From positions 218,411 to 282,410 of the forward strand of contig NZ_JAUOPE010000005.1 of the NCBI RefSeq assembly GCF_030546755.1: a stretch of 64,000 nucleotides of DNA. Reading direction: 5' to 3'. Positions 55,111 through 62,794 of this stretch are shown piece by piece. Source of the stretch: Colwellia sp. 1_MG-2023. Lineage in GTDB: Bacteria; Pseudomonadota; Gammaproteobacteria; Enterobacterales; Alteromonadaceae. Position 1 is the first letter of the stretch. The number at the start of each line of letters is the position of its first letter. Position numbers and translations under genes: made by a program. The notes beneath the pieces were generated by a model. The model had not been told where the DNA came from, made no database searches, and saw only the letters and a program-made list of their open reading frames with translations.

Positions 55111-55485
55111 ATGACTGAGAAACCTATCGTTTATTCATGCTCGGGGTGCTCTAATGTTGCTCGTATCGCACACGATATAGCCTTAAACCTTGATAGTGAC
55201 GGGATTGCTGAAATGTCGTGTGTTTCAGGCGTGATTGGTAATGTTGCACCCATCAAAGATATTGCGACCTCTGGCAGAACAATTATTGCGATTGACGGCT
55301 GTGATCTTGCTTGTACTAAAACCTGTTTACGTGCCGCAAAGGTTGCACTTTCGCATTATTTTGTCATCACTGATTTAGGAATAGAAAAACGTGATAAATG
55401 GCAAGACTCTTTAACCGATAATAGTAAAGCCATGGTTCATATTTACGGTGAATTATCCAAACATGGTATTAATTTTAGTGCTTAA
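55111..55485 (+). CDS. DGC-domain putative zinc-binding protein
   Basis: The 124-residue protein has the DGC domain: YSCSGCSNVARIAHDIALNL at the start, the namesake IAIDGCDLACTKTCLRAA in the middle and several further Cys (CVSG). The Cys cluster probably binds zinc or another metal. The family has no proven function; members are found beside redox and metal genes. A perfect FNR box sits upstream at the ideal distance from a -10 motif, suggesting induction when oxygen is low. The gene is alone, with no strong ribosome site. Confidence 0.9.
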   Translation: MTEKPIVYSCSGCSNVARIAHDIALNLDSDGIAEMSCVSGVIGNVAPIKDIATSGRTIIAIDGCDLACTKTCLRAAKVALSHYFVITDLGIEKRDKWQDSLTDNSKAMVHIYGELSKHGINFSA

Positions 55486-55534
55486 AAGCGCATTTTTTAT
55501 AAATCAAACGGGTTAACTTGTTCTTGGGTGAAAT

Positions 55535-55551
55535 ATCATTATGATAATGAT
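55535..55551 (+). promoter_or_regulatory. Fur-like palindrome over a promoter
   Basis: ATCATTAT-G-ATAATGAT is a perfect 8-1-8 palindrome containing GATAATGAT. It overlaps a -10-like TATGAT (55540-55545), with TTGTTC (55518-55523) sixteen bases before as a possible -35. The match to Fur boxes is partial (the half-sites are those of the GATAAT type), so Fur repression is a hypothesis only. Confidence 0.45.
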
Positions 55552-55570
55552 TCTTTCCAAGGGATAAATA

Positions 55571-55942
55571 ATGACCAGGTTTTTTACTCTATTAGCGAAT
55601 GTATTTTTTCCGATAAGGTATTTATTGGCTTTTATTTGTTTCGCCTCGCTATTTTTAATCATTTATCTATTAGTTTTTGCACCGTTAGAATTACAGTCTC
55701 TCTATTTAACCGCTTGTTTATTAAGTTTTCTCTGGTGTTTAGTTTTATTTGTTTTGTGCCATAGTTTTCATGGTGAAGTTGCGAGTAAAAATTCATCCAC
55801 CGCTGAATCGAAACCTAAACTAGGATTTTTCCGCCGTATCAAGAAAAAGCTCTCTAAAATTTTTTTATGGATTTACAGTGTTGCTTTTCTTGCGCTAATT
55901 ATTGTGTCTTTGCATTTAACAATAAAAGTATTAACACTTTAG
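55571..55942 (+). CDS. small membrane protein, unknown function
   Basis: The 123-residue protein has three predicted membrane helices (about 18-36, 42-62 and 96-120), with a charged loop between helices 2 and 3 containing FFRRIKKKLSK. I do not recognise a family. The ATG at 55571 has AAGGGA 6 bases upstream. A Fur-like palindrome lies over the probable promoter, which may tie it to iron. Another frame across the same bases (55528-55764) lacks a ribosome site and is taken to be a shadow. Confidence 0.72.
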   Translation: MTRFFTLLANVFFPIRYLLAFICFASLFLIIYLLVFAPLELQSLYLTACLLSFLWCLVLFVLCHSFHGEVASKNSSTAESKPKLGFFRRIKKKLSKIFLWIYSVAFLALIIVSLHLTIKVLTL

Positions 55943-56043
55943 ACTATTACGTAAGTTGTTATTAAAGCCAAAATTTTGCTTGCTGACAGGCAACGAAGCA
56001 AATACTCTTTACCAATCCTATTAATTCTTTATATGAGTTTGTG

Positions 56044-56454
56044 ATGCGATTTTTATCTCGACGTTTAGTAATGCCAAGTGACTTAAATTATGGCTATTCA
56101 TTATTTGGTGGCAGAGTCTTGCAATGGATTGACGAAGAAGCGGCGGTTTATGTTATTTGTCAGTTAGAAACTAATTGTTTAGTGACGAAACATATTGGTG
56201 AAATCAGCTTTGAAGCTCCTGCGATGCAAGGTGATATAGTTGAATTTGGATTAGAAACGAAAAAAGTAGGCAAGTCTTCAATTACCGTTACTTGTTTGGT
56301 ACGAAATAAAGTCACGAAAAAAACGATTTGTTTAGCCGATGATATTGTTTTTGTTAAAGTTGATCCCGAAACTCGACAGCCCGTTCCTCACGGTAAAACG
56401 CTTGAAGCGTTAAAACAACAAACCCTTGATGAAGTAAAAACACTGAATCTTTAA
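56044..56454 (+). CDS. hotdog-fold acyl-CoA thioesterase
   Basis: The protein of about 136 residues fits the YciA/acyl-CoA thioester hydrolase group of the hotdog fold: RRLVMPSDLNYGYSLFGGRV and LQWIDEEAAVYV carry the catalytic Asn/Asp region, and CLADDIVFVKVDPETRQP ends the domain. Such enzymes cleave acyl-CoA to free acid and CoA. The chain-length preference is not readable. The ATG at 56044 is preferred to a GTG one codon earlier, because TGAG lies six bases before it. It stands alone. Confidence 0.9.
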   Translation: MRFLSRRLVMPSDLNYGYSLFGGRVLQWIDEEAAVYVICQLETNCLVTKHIGEISFEAPAMQGDIVEFGLETKKVGKSSITVTCLVRNKVTKKTICLADDIVFVKVDPETRQPVPHGKTLEALKQQTLDEVKTLNL

Positions 56455-56662
56455 CTAAGTTTCAGCTTTTATATTGATTAATTTATTTAATTTTATTTAC
56501 CACTACAACAACCCTTAATTATTTTTGCCCATAGCTTTAGGTGTTATTTTCTTTTTTACCTAGAGTTTACCTGTAATTTAGCATCGGTTAAATATTTGTC
56601 ACTAGTGTGTTGGTGATGTATAACACTATTAACTGTTTGTATTTTCATCACAGGAAATTGCT

Positions 56663-57025
56663 ATGACAACTCAATGGGATGCTGATAAACCAATTTACTT
56701 ACAGCTTTATCAGCAAGTAATAACGCGCATACTCGATGGGTATATTAAAGAAGGTGAAGCATTGCCTTCGGTGAGAAAGGTTGCCTCACAATATCAAATT
56801 AATCCTATTACGATTTCGAAGGCTTATCAAATGTTGCAAGACGAGCAGGTGGTAGAAAAACAAAGAGGTAAAGGACTTTTCGTTATCAAGGGGGCAAAAG
56901 GTACTATGTTAGCGCGAGAAAGAGAATCCTTTTTAACCCAGCAATGGCCACAAATATTACAACAAATCACACGATTACAATTATCAACAGAGCAACTTTT
57001 ATCAAATAGTAAGGGGGAGAAGTAA
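56663..57025 (+). CDS. GntR-family regulator (YtrA type)
   Basis: The 120-residue regulator has an N-terminal winged helix of GntR type (PIYLQLYQQVITRILDGYIK, then SVRKVASQYQINPITISKAY) and only a short helical tail (about 80-120), as in the YtrA subfamily. YtrA regulators usually repress an ABC transporter operon encoded just downstream, which is the arrangement here: the stop overlaps the ATPase start (TAATG). The ligand is unknown; some relatives respond to cell-wall antibiotics or acetoin. Confidence 0.93.
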   Translation: MTTQWDADKPIYLQLYQQVITRILDGYIKEGEALPSVRKVASQYQINPITISKAYQMLQDEQVVEKQRGKGLFVIKGAKGTMLARERESFLTQQWPQILQQITRLQLSTEQLLSNSKGEK

Positions 57026-57882
57026 TGACTCAGTTAATTTCTATTTCTCATCTAAATAAAAGCTACGGTAAAAATACCGTCGTGTCAGATTTCAATTTAT
57101 CTGTGCATTCGGGGCAAATTCTCGGATTAGTGGGTCCAAATGGTGCCGGTAAAACAACGTGTTTACAGGCTATGTTAGGTTTAGTTGATTATCAGGGGAA
57201 TATCGATATTTTAGGCTTTAACCCTAAAAAACAACGTGAAAAAATGCTCGAACAAGTTGCATATATTGCAGATGTTGCCGTATTACCTAAGTGGTTGAAA
57301 GTGAAACAATCACTGGAGTATTTAGCCGGTATTCATCCTCGCTTTAATCGTGAAAAAGCGGAGGAGTTATTAGCTAAAACCAATATTAAATTTGATAGTA
57401 AAGTAAAACATTTATCAAAAGGGATGGTAACACAGTTACATTTAGCGTTAATCCTGGCGATAGATGCCAAAGTGTTGATTTTAGATGAACCAACGTTAGG
57501 ACTTGATATTTTAACACGTCGTCAATTCTATACGCATTTATTGGAAGATTTTTATAATGAAGATAAATGTATCATTGTGACCACACATCAAATTGAAGAG
57601 ATAGAACATATTCTAACGGATGTAGCGTTTATCCAAGACGGAAAACTCGTACTTGCTGAAAGTACCGATAACATCAAAGAACGCTTTCAATTAGTGGCCG
57701 TTACTCACGAAAATGTTGAGCAAGCGCATGCGTTAAAACCGCTTTTTACTAATAGTTTAATGGGGCTGAACATGATGTTGTTTGATAACAAAAACAGGGA
57801 TGATTTACAGCCGTTAGGTCAAGTAAGTGTACCAAGTTTGGCTGATATTTTTGTTGGTGTCTTAGCTAAGGAGGCAATCTAA
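57025..57882 (+). CDS. ABC transporter ATP-binding protein
   Basis: The 285-residue ATPase has Walker A GPNGAGKTT (about residue 36), a signature region LSKGMVTQLHLAL (about 133) that departs from the usual LSGGQ, as is common in YtrB-like proteins, Walker B VLILDEPTLGLD and the H-loop His in TTHQIEEIEH. It is the energy subunit of an ABC-2 type exporter or envelope stress transporter. It overlaps the regulator before it and the permease after it by one base each. Confidence 0.94.
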   Translation: MTQLISISHLNKSYGKNTVVSDFNLSVHSGQILGLVGPNGAGKTTCLQAMLGLVDYQGNIDILGFNPKKQREKMLEQVAYIADVAVLPKWLKVKQSLEYLAGIHPRFNREKAEELLAKTNIKFDSKVKHLSKGMVTQLHLALILAIDAKVLILDEPTLGLDILTRRQFYTHLLEDFYNEDKCIIVTTHQIEEIEHILTDVAFIQDGKLVLAESTDNIKERFQLVAVTHENVEQAHALKPLFTNSLMGLNMMLFDNKNRDDLQPLGQVSVPSLADIFVGVLAKEAI

Positions 57883-58784
57883 TGAATACGTTGCAATTTA
57901 CCACGAATATCAAAAAAGAATTATGGGAATATAAAAAAATATTTTTATGGATCCCTATTATCTTAGCTATATTGTTTATCTGCGCCCCCTTTATCAGTTT
58001 ATTATTAAATGACATTTCAAACGTTCATTGGTTAACTAGATTTGAACGCATTGCTGAACTTACCCAATCAGAAGGCTTGTCACAAATAACCTTTGGTTTT
58101 ATCTCGGTATTATTTTTACCTTTTGTTATCACTTCTGGCATCGTTCAGCTTTATTATTTTATTGCTTGTTTATATGATGAACGTCGCGATTTATCCATTA
58201 TGTTTTGGCGATCGCTGCCTGTTTCTGATGCGATGAGTGTTGGTGTTAAGCTTTTGGTGGGGGCGTTAATTCTCCCTGCGATATTTTTAATAGCTGCTAC
58301 AGGGGTCGTACTTGTTTTTCTTATCATGATAGTGATTGCAAGTATTGTTCTTTCACTAGGTTATGATATTTCTTTATGGCAATTATGGGCTAATGGCGAC
58401 GTAATTTGGCACCTTGTTTCTTCATGGAGTAGTTTATTGCCTTATTCATTATGGATGTTCCCAATTTATGCTTGGTTAATGTTTGTCTCTGCTTTTGCCA
58501 AAAAAGCGCCCTTTCTTTGGGCCGTTTTGCCCGTGATTATTGTGTTATTAGTAGAAAGCTTTTTTGTGAGTTACTTTGATCTCAATACTCGTTTTTTTGC
58601 TCAAACGTTAATGGATTATTTTGCAATCTCGCAAAATGCTTTAGATGTCTATGCTAATCAACACACTAGTATTACCGTGATACCTTTTAATGTAATGAAA
58701 GATAAAATAAGCCTGGTTGCTATATTACTTGGTGCAGGCTTAATGTACGGCACATATTGGATGAGGATAAACAAAAGCCAATAG
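57882..58784 (+). CDS. ABC-2 type permease
   Basis: The 300-residue protein has six predicted membrane helices (first at about 20-42) and the LYYFIACLYDERRDLSIMFW segment, a coupling-loop pattern of ABC-2 permeases after which the catalytic operon partner would dock. It is the membrane subunit for the preceding ATPase. The transported compound is unknown; by operon type (GntR-ATPase-permease), drug or peptide export or envelope stress response is likely. A strong terminator follows. Confidence 0.9.
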   Translation: MNTLQFTTNIKKELWEYKKIFLWIPIILAILFICAPFISLLLNDISNVHWLTRFERIAELTQSEGLSQITFGFISVLFLPFVITSGIVQLYYFIACLYDERRDLSIMFWRSLPVSDAMSVGVKLLVGALILPAIFLIAATGVVLVFLIMIVIASIVLSLGYDISLWQLWANGDVIWHLVSSWSSLLPYSLWMFPIYAWLMFVSAFAKKAPFLWAVLPVIIVLLVESFFVSYFDLNTRFFAQTLMDYFAISQNALDVYANQHTSITVIPFNVMKDKISLVAILLGAGLMYGTYWMRINKSQ

Positions 58785-58815
58785 CTTAAACCAAAGGCTC
58801 CTGTGACTTTAAAGT

Positions 58816-58848
58816 AAAAAGCGACTAACTTAGATTAGTCGCTTTTTT
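58816..58848 (+). terminator. rho-independent terminator of the ABC operon
   Basis: GCGACTAA and TTAGTCGC pair around CTTAGA, with AAAAA before and TTTTTT after. Confidence 0.92.
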
Positions 58849-58973
58849 GTGCAAATAACTATGAAAAAAGTCAAAGCTAAAGTCGACAAGAAATGCTCTT
58901 GCGAAAAGAGAGGCTACATACTGACGATAAAGTGTGTCTAAAAGAATAAGAATGTGTCAAAAAAACAATAATA

Positions 58974-59264
58974 TTACTGGCCTGAACAGTTATTACCATT
59001 GCCGAATGCTTTAGCTCCAGAGATTCTGTTGCTGCTATCAACCATAAAAGTTAATGAACAAAAATTACCAGCGACATGCATTGAGTTGGAGTGATCATAC
59101 TCAATAATTCTATTACCGTCCTCAAGCTTTAAAAAACTGTCGGGCGTGCCATATTGTTCGATCAACGAGCCAAGCGATTCACCTTGCCACTGCGAGACAT
59201 TTCCGTTTGAAGCACATGAAGCAACGAATACCATGAAAATACTGCTAATTACGACATTTTTCAT
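58974..59264 (-). CDS. small lipoprotein, unknown function
   Basis: The 96-residue protein has a lipoprotein signal peptide with the lipobox VASC (Cys about residue 17), so it should be lipid-anchored. The mature part has a segment (SLGSLIEQYGTPDSFLKLED) that resembles the SmpA/OmlA-like fold, where a similar Gly-Thr-Pro turn occurs, and two more Cys (CSLTF and NNCSG) that may form a disulfide. The function is unknown. It is alone between two terminators or spacers. Confidence 0.75.
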   Translation of the reverse strand: MKNVVISSIFMVFVASCASNGNVSQWQGESLGSLIEQYGTPDSFLKLEDGNRIIEYDHSNSMHVAGNFCSLTFMVDSSNRISGAKAFGNGNNCSGQ

Positions 59265-59408
59265 TTTACTACTCTAGATATCAGTTACTGAATAAATTGA
59301 TTATATATTGAACTGGTAAGAGTTGTAAAACATGTTACAGGTTAGACACGCTTTGAAATGAATTGACGTGTTCATATTACTGAACAACACACTTTTAGCT
59401 TGATGATT

Positions 59409-59612
59409 TTATTCAATTTCATCGGTAATGAAATCTAAATAATTTTTTACCGCGAAATATCGAATAGACTTTTTAAGTTTGACTTTTTTAGCGATAAGCA
59501 GGCCGTCACAATAAATTTTAACCACCTGTTTATCGCCATTACTGTCGGCTTCATAATCATGAAAAGGATTGAGCCTTAAGTTATCAAACTCTGTTTTCAT
59601 GATCAGTTTCAT
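59409..59612 (-). CDS. small protein downstream of the MTHFR-like gene, unknown function
   Basis: The protein of about 67 residues (starting MKLIMKTEFDNLRLNPFHDY) is beta-rich in appearance, without membrane segments. Its ATG lies four bases after the stop of the MTHFR-like gene, with AGGTAA as ribosome site, so the two are almost certainly cotranslated. I do not recognise the family. The tight coupling suggests a partner or accessory of the MTHFR-like protein. An ATG at 59600 is also possible. Confidence 0.65.
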   Translation of the reverse strand: MKLIMKTEFDNLRLNPFHDYEADSNGDKQVVKIYCDGLLIAKKVKLKKSIRYFAVKNYLDFITDEIE

Positions 59613-59616
59613 CAAG

Positions 59617-60612
59617 TTACCTAATTAAGTTATCTAATTCTTGTTTGGCTAAATAACTGTCCATCATCGAACGTAATAATTTATAAAGCAAAATTGAACC
59701 ATCTATTTCTTCTTTACGGTTAGTTAAACTTTCAATGTTTAAACCAAGCGGTAAATTATAAGGTAAAACCGCATCTAAAATTTGTTGTAAGCTATTGGCA
59801 CATATACGAATAGATTCATACAGCGGTTTTTCCGCATTTAAGATCCGTAAAGAGGTAGCTTCTGGCACGCTAACACCTAACCATTCAATAAACTCTAAAG
59901 TTTTTTCACTACCACAAGGTGAAAACGTTAAAATAAAACGTTGGGGTTTAATATTTAACTTTTTACATTCAATAGCATAGCGCGTCAGCATATCAATAGT
60001 CGCTTGTGGATTATATATCGCTTGCGATATAAAAAAGTTACAACCTTGCTGATGCTTTTCAATTAATCTTTCGTGCTCATTGCCTTTTTTAGCATGACGT
60101 TCTGCGATAGTAACGCCGCCAATAAAAAATTCATTTTGATTATCTACTAGGGTTTTATATGCATTAGCTAATGAAAGAGAAATGGTGTTTTTCTTTGAAG
60201 GACTTCCTACTAAAACAATGTCACGAATGCCGTATTCTTGCCATGCTTCGTTCGCCCATTGATTAAAGTCATCGGCATTTGATTGCACAACACTTTTATA
60301 AGTGATGACAGGGCGTGCTGACTTTTGATTTAACAATGCAGAATAATGTCTTGGATCATGCGTGGTTTTAAACGGAAAAGGACGAGGTTTATTGGTACGA
60401 GAGTCTTCATCTTGAATGTCATATACAATCAAACCATCGAAATCAATATCGCTTACTCGTTCAAGTAGTTTACTGGCAATACTTTCTACTTGTTCAATTG
60501 GAGTATCACTTTTGGGTGGTGTTGTACCAATAAAGTATACGCCTCGCGTAACATCGTTATATCTTGCTTTTAGCTCTGATCCGTTATTCACTGTTTTTTT
60601 CGTTCTTAACAA
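59617..60612 (-). CDS. methylenetetrahydrofolate reductase-like protein
   Basis: The 331-residue protein looks like a divergent TIM barrel of the MTHFR family: YDIQDEDSRTNKPRPFPF near the N-terminus, DIVLVGSPSKKNTISLSLA, GGVTIAERHAKKGNEHERL and HQQGCNFFISQAIYNPQAT in the second half, where MTHFR has a similar Gly-Ala-Asp-Phe-Ile-x-Gln segment. It is not the classical MetF, which is better conserved. It may act on folate or another cofactor with flavin. It is followed by a coupled 67-residue protein. A nested inverted repeat lies upstream. Confidence 0.75.
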   Translation of the reverse strand: MLRTKKTVNNGSELKARYNDVTRGVYFIGTTPPKSDTPIEQVESIASKLLERVSDIDFDGLIVYDIQDEDSRTNKPRPFPFKTTHDPRHYSALLNQKSARPVITYKSVVQSNADDFNQWANEAWQEYGIRDIVLVGSPSKKNTISLSLANAYKTLVDNQNEFFIGGVTIAERHAKKGNEHERLIEKHQQGCNFFISQAIYNPQATIDMLTRYAIECKKLNIKPQRFILTFSPCGSEKTLEFIEWLGVSVPEATSLRILNAEKPLYESIRICANSLQQILDAVLPYNLPLGLNIESLTNRKEEIDGSILLYKLLRSMMDSYLAKQELDNLIR

Positions 60613-60665
60613 TTTTAATTACTATAATGATACCCCTTCTCAAGCTAAAAATCTTACTTAACGAT

Positions 60666-60699
60666 ATGCTAAAAAGTGATTTATTATCACAAATAGCAT
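60666..60699 (-). promoter_or_regulatory. nested inverted repeat upstream of the MTHFR-like gene
   Basis: ATGCTA-(AAAA)-GTGAT-(TTATT)-ATCAC-(AAA)-TAGCAT: two sets of arms share one centre. It lies 54-88 bases before the start of the MTHFR-like gene and could be an operator or a leader hairpin. It is also after the end of the 63-residue ORF on that strand, so a weak terminator is the alternative. Confidence 0.45.
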
Positions 60700-60738
60700 G
60701 AAATACCATCATTCAGCTTTATTTAAATAAGATAAATA

Positions 60739-60930
60739 TCATAATCTTGCAGTAAAAATAACAGGGAGTTTATGAAATGTGCATATGTTTTTAAATGCAG
60801 CATTGACGTTTCCACTATTAAATTTTTTGGCCTTTAGCTCAAGATTTGAAGTCTCTGAAAATACACGTAAATCTACTTTCTCATAACTGTCTTTAAGTAA
60901 ACGATCAACGTCAAAACTTAGCTTGGCCAT
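60739..60930 (-). CDS. possible 63-residue protein, unknown function
   Basis: The short ORF encodes MAKLSFDVDRLLKDSYEKVD and a mixed hydrophilic sequence ending PVIFTARL. It looks protein-like in composition and has an acceptable ATG, but no close ribosome site (the nearest purine-rich stretch is more than 20 bases off). It lies in a 400-base gap upstream of the MTHFR-like gene, on the same strand. It may be real, or the remnant of a longer gene. I do not recognise it. Confidence 0.4.
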   Translation of the reverse strand: MAKLSFDVDRLLKDSYEKVDLRVFSETSNLELKAKKFNSGNVNAAFKNICTFHKLPVIFTARL

Positions 60931-61019
60931 TTCGTTTAAAAACTTAGTTTTAGCACCTTATCAATGCTTTTTGCTAACAGGGCATTTAATGATATTTCTC
61001 AATCATTCACTCAACAACC

Positions 61020-61211
61020 ATGACTGAAACCCATTTCACCTGGCAATTTCAAATAATGAAAGTAATTGCTGTCGCTTTTGGCGTGATGGCACAAACGTTA
61101 TTACCTGATCCACAAGTTGAAAAAAACATTGAAACCATGATCGTTGCTAAACGAAATATTGATGAGCAAGAAGCTGAAAAGAACAATAAAAAAGGCAATA
61201 CAACCGAGTAA
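61020..61211 (+). CDS. possible 63-residue protein, unknown function
   Basis: The ORF encodes a short protein with an N-terminal hydrophobic stretch (MKVIAVAFGVMAQTLLP from residue 13) and a charged Glu/Lys/Asn-rich tail. It could start at the second Met (61056), which would make the hydrophobic part a signal-like N-terminus. No clear ribosome site is seen for either start. It is convergent with dusC, with 13 bases between the stops. I do not recognise a family. Confidence 0.38.
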   Translation: MTETHFTWQFQIMKVIAVAFGVMAQTLLPDPQVEKNIETMIVAKRNIDEQEAEKNNKKGNTTE

Positions 61212-61224
61212 TAATGTAAGTTGA

Positions 61225-62169
61225 TTATATTTTTGCGATTTGTTTTAAGATATCGTCTTTATTTTTCATCAGTTTAATTGCATTAAATAACGCTTCAGCT
61301 TGCGGATATTGTAGTTTTAAATAGCGTAACCACTGTTTTAAGCGACTCGAAAAATAGAAACTTTTATCGCCTTGCAATTCTAACTGTGCATAATGTTGAA
61401 ATAATTGACTAACAGATCCCCAAGGCATTTTATCTTCTTTTTCTTTGACAACATTTGCTAAGTTAGGCATGGCTAATGCGCCTCTACCTAACATGATATT
61501 TGCTGTTTTTGCTTCTCTTATGCATTGTTTTGCATCGGATAATGACCAAATTTCGCCATTAGCAAACAGTTCAATGTTATATTTTTCGCTGATTTCACCA
61601 ATGTGATGCCAATAAGCGGGTGGGTTATAACCATCACGCTTTGTTCGTGCGTGTATCGTTAATTGATTGGCATTTGCGCTGGTAATGGCACTGACAATTT
61701 CATCTAAAAGTGAAGCATCATCAAAACCCAAACGAATTTTTGCGGATAATATTTGTTCCTGTGGCAATGCTTGTTTTACGCTGTTTACAATTTGATAAAT
61801 AGTTTCAGGCGTTTTTAATAAAACAGCACCACCTTTACTTTTATTGACCGCTTTTGCTGGACAGCCAAAATTTAAATCTACACCATGCGAACCTAATTCA
61901 ATGGCTTTAATGGCATTCTCAGCCATCCAATGTGGTTCTTGACCGAGTAATTGTACCCGAGTTGGTGTGTTATTTAGCGTAAAGCCACCGCGTATTAATT
62001 CAGGGGATATTTTATGAAATATATGGGTAGGAACTAGCCTATCTACAACGCGTACAAATTCAGTTATACATAAATCGTAACAATTTATCGAGCAAAGTAA
62101 ATTACGCATAAGCTCATCTGCCACGCCTTCCATTGGAGCTAATATGACTTTATTTATTTGATTAATCAT
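61225..62169 (-). CDS. dusC: tRNA-dihydrouridine(16) synthase
   Basis: The 314-residue flavoenzyme reduces uridine 16 of tRNA to dihydrouridine. The N-terminus has ILAPMEGVADELMRNLL and CITEFVRVVD, which match DusC better than DusA or DusB; RVQLLGQEPHWMAENA and the catalytic Cys in DLNFGCPAKAVNKSKGG (about residue 101) follow. The C-terminal helical domain is tRNA-binding. It is divergent from the EGKCG repeat gene by about 195 bases. Confidence 0.95.
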   Translation of the reverse strand: MINQINKVILAPMEGVADELMRNLLCSINCYDLCITEFVRVVDRLVPTHIFHKISPELIRGGFTLNNTPTRVQLLGQEPHWMAENAIKAIELGSHGVDLNFGCPAKAVNKSKGGAVLLKTPETIYQIVNSVKQALPQEQILSAKIRLGFDDASLLDEIVSAITSANANQLTIHARTKRDGYNPPAYWHHIGEISEKYNIELFANGEIWSLSDAKQCIREAKTANIMLGRGALAMPNLANVVKEKEDKMPWGSVSQLFQHYAQLELQGDKSFYFSSRLKQWLRYLKLQYPQAEALFNAIKLMKNKDDILKQIAKI

Positions 62170-62197
62170 TAAAATAGTTTTTGTTAATAGACTTATG

Positions 62198-62210
62198 TGT
62201 GAAGTTCACA
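62198..62210. promoter_or_regulatory. 13-base palindrome between dusC and the EGKCG repeat gene
   Basis: TGTGAAGTTCACA is a perfect palindrome about the central G. It is too short for CRP (which needs six bases between half-sites) but could be an operator for a small repressor controlling either divergent gene. Confidence 0.35.
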
Positions 62211-62363
62211 TAATCTTTTAGAGATAAATAAATTGAGGATTGAAATTTATTTTCAAACGTCAGGTCTTGTTAATAAGTAGTACTTAATTACTGTTGTGTA
62301 AAAAGCTATTCAACACATCATACTAGATATAATGTCTAAGTTTACAATATAAAGGAAAACAAT

Positions 62364-62765
62364 ATGAATATAATTAAAAAATCAGCTGTTGTGTTAATGT
62401 TAAGTGCATTTGCTTTAACTTCGTTAGTCAGTCTTTCAGCCAAAGCTGAATCGAATCCGTTTGAATCTCAAGACATTGTTACTATCGTTGATGACCATGC
62501 TAAAGAACATAAGTGCGGCGAAGGGAAAAAAGATAAAAAAGGAAAATGCGGTGAAGGCAAGTGTGGCGAAGGGAAAAAAGCCATGAAAGGAAAATGCGGA
62601 GAAGGCAAGTGTGGTGAAGGGAAAAAAGCCATGAAAGGAAAATGTGGCGAAGGCAAGTGCGGCGAAGGGAAAAAAGCTAAGAAAGGAAAATGCGGCGAAG
62701 GCAAGTGTGGCGAAGGTAAAAAAAGTAACAAAGATAAAAAAAGTAAATGTGGCGAAGGTAAATAA
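62364..62765 (+). CDS. HvfA-like EGKCG repeat protein, probable RiPP metallophore precursor
   Basis: The 133-residue precursor has a signal peptide (about 1-28, cut after SAKA), a short linker, and from about residue 50 a low-complexity region of Cys, Gly, Lys and Glu. Four 16-residue repeats GKCGEGKCGEGKKxxK (residues 60-123) are present, each with one exact EGKCG motif; there are ten Cys in all, every one followed by Gly-Glu-Gly-Lys. This is the pattern of HvfA, whose EGKCG Cys are turned into copper-binding oxazolone/thioamide groups by the DUF692 (MNIO) enzyme HvfB with its partner HvfC. No such genes are near: dusC lies upstream on the other strand, an SDR downstream, and the gene has its own terminator. 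The ribosome site is AAAGGAAA. Confidence 0.82.
   Translation: MNIIKKSAVVLMLSAFALTSLVSLSAKAESNPFESQDIVTIVDDHAKEHKCGEGKKDKKGKCGEGKCGEGKKAMKGKCGEGKCGEGKKAMKGKCGEGKCGEGKKAKKGKCGEGKCGEGKKSNKDKKSKCGEGK
62541..62732 (+). repeat. four tandem 48-base coding repeats
   Basis: Four in-frame 48-base units (62541-62588, 62589-62636, 62637-62684, 62685-62732) each encode GKCGEGKCGEGKK plus three residues. They differ mainly at third positions, so copy number may vary between strains. Confidence 0.88.
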
Positions 62766-62794
62766 ATATTATCGTCAAATAAGTTTCGTATAGT

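Noticed and set aside
55528-55764. 78-residue frame overlapping the small membrane protein gene
   Set aside because: It lacks a ribosome site, starts in the palindrome/promoter region and overlaps a better supported frame.
62541-62732. Tandem repeats considered as a CRISPR array
   Set aside because: The units are contiguous and coding, without unique spacers, and no cas gene is present.
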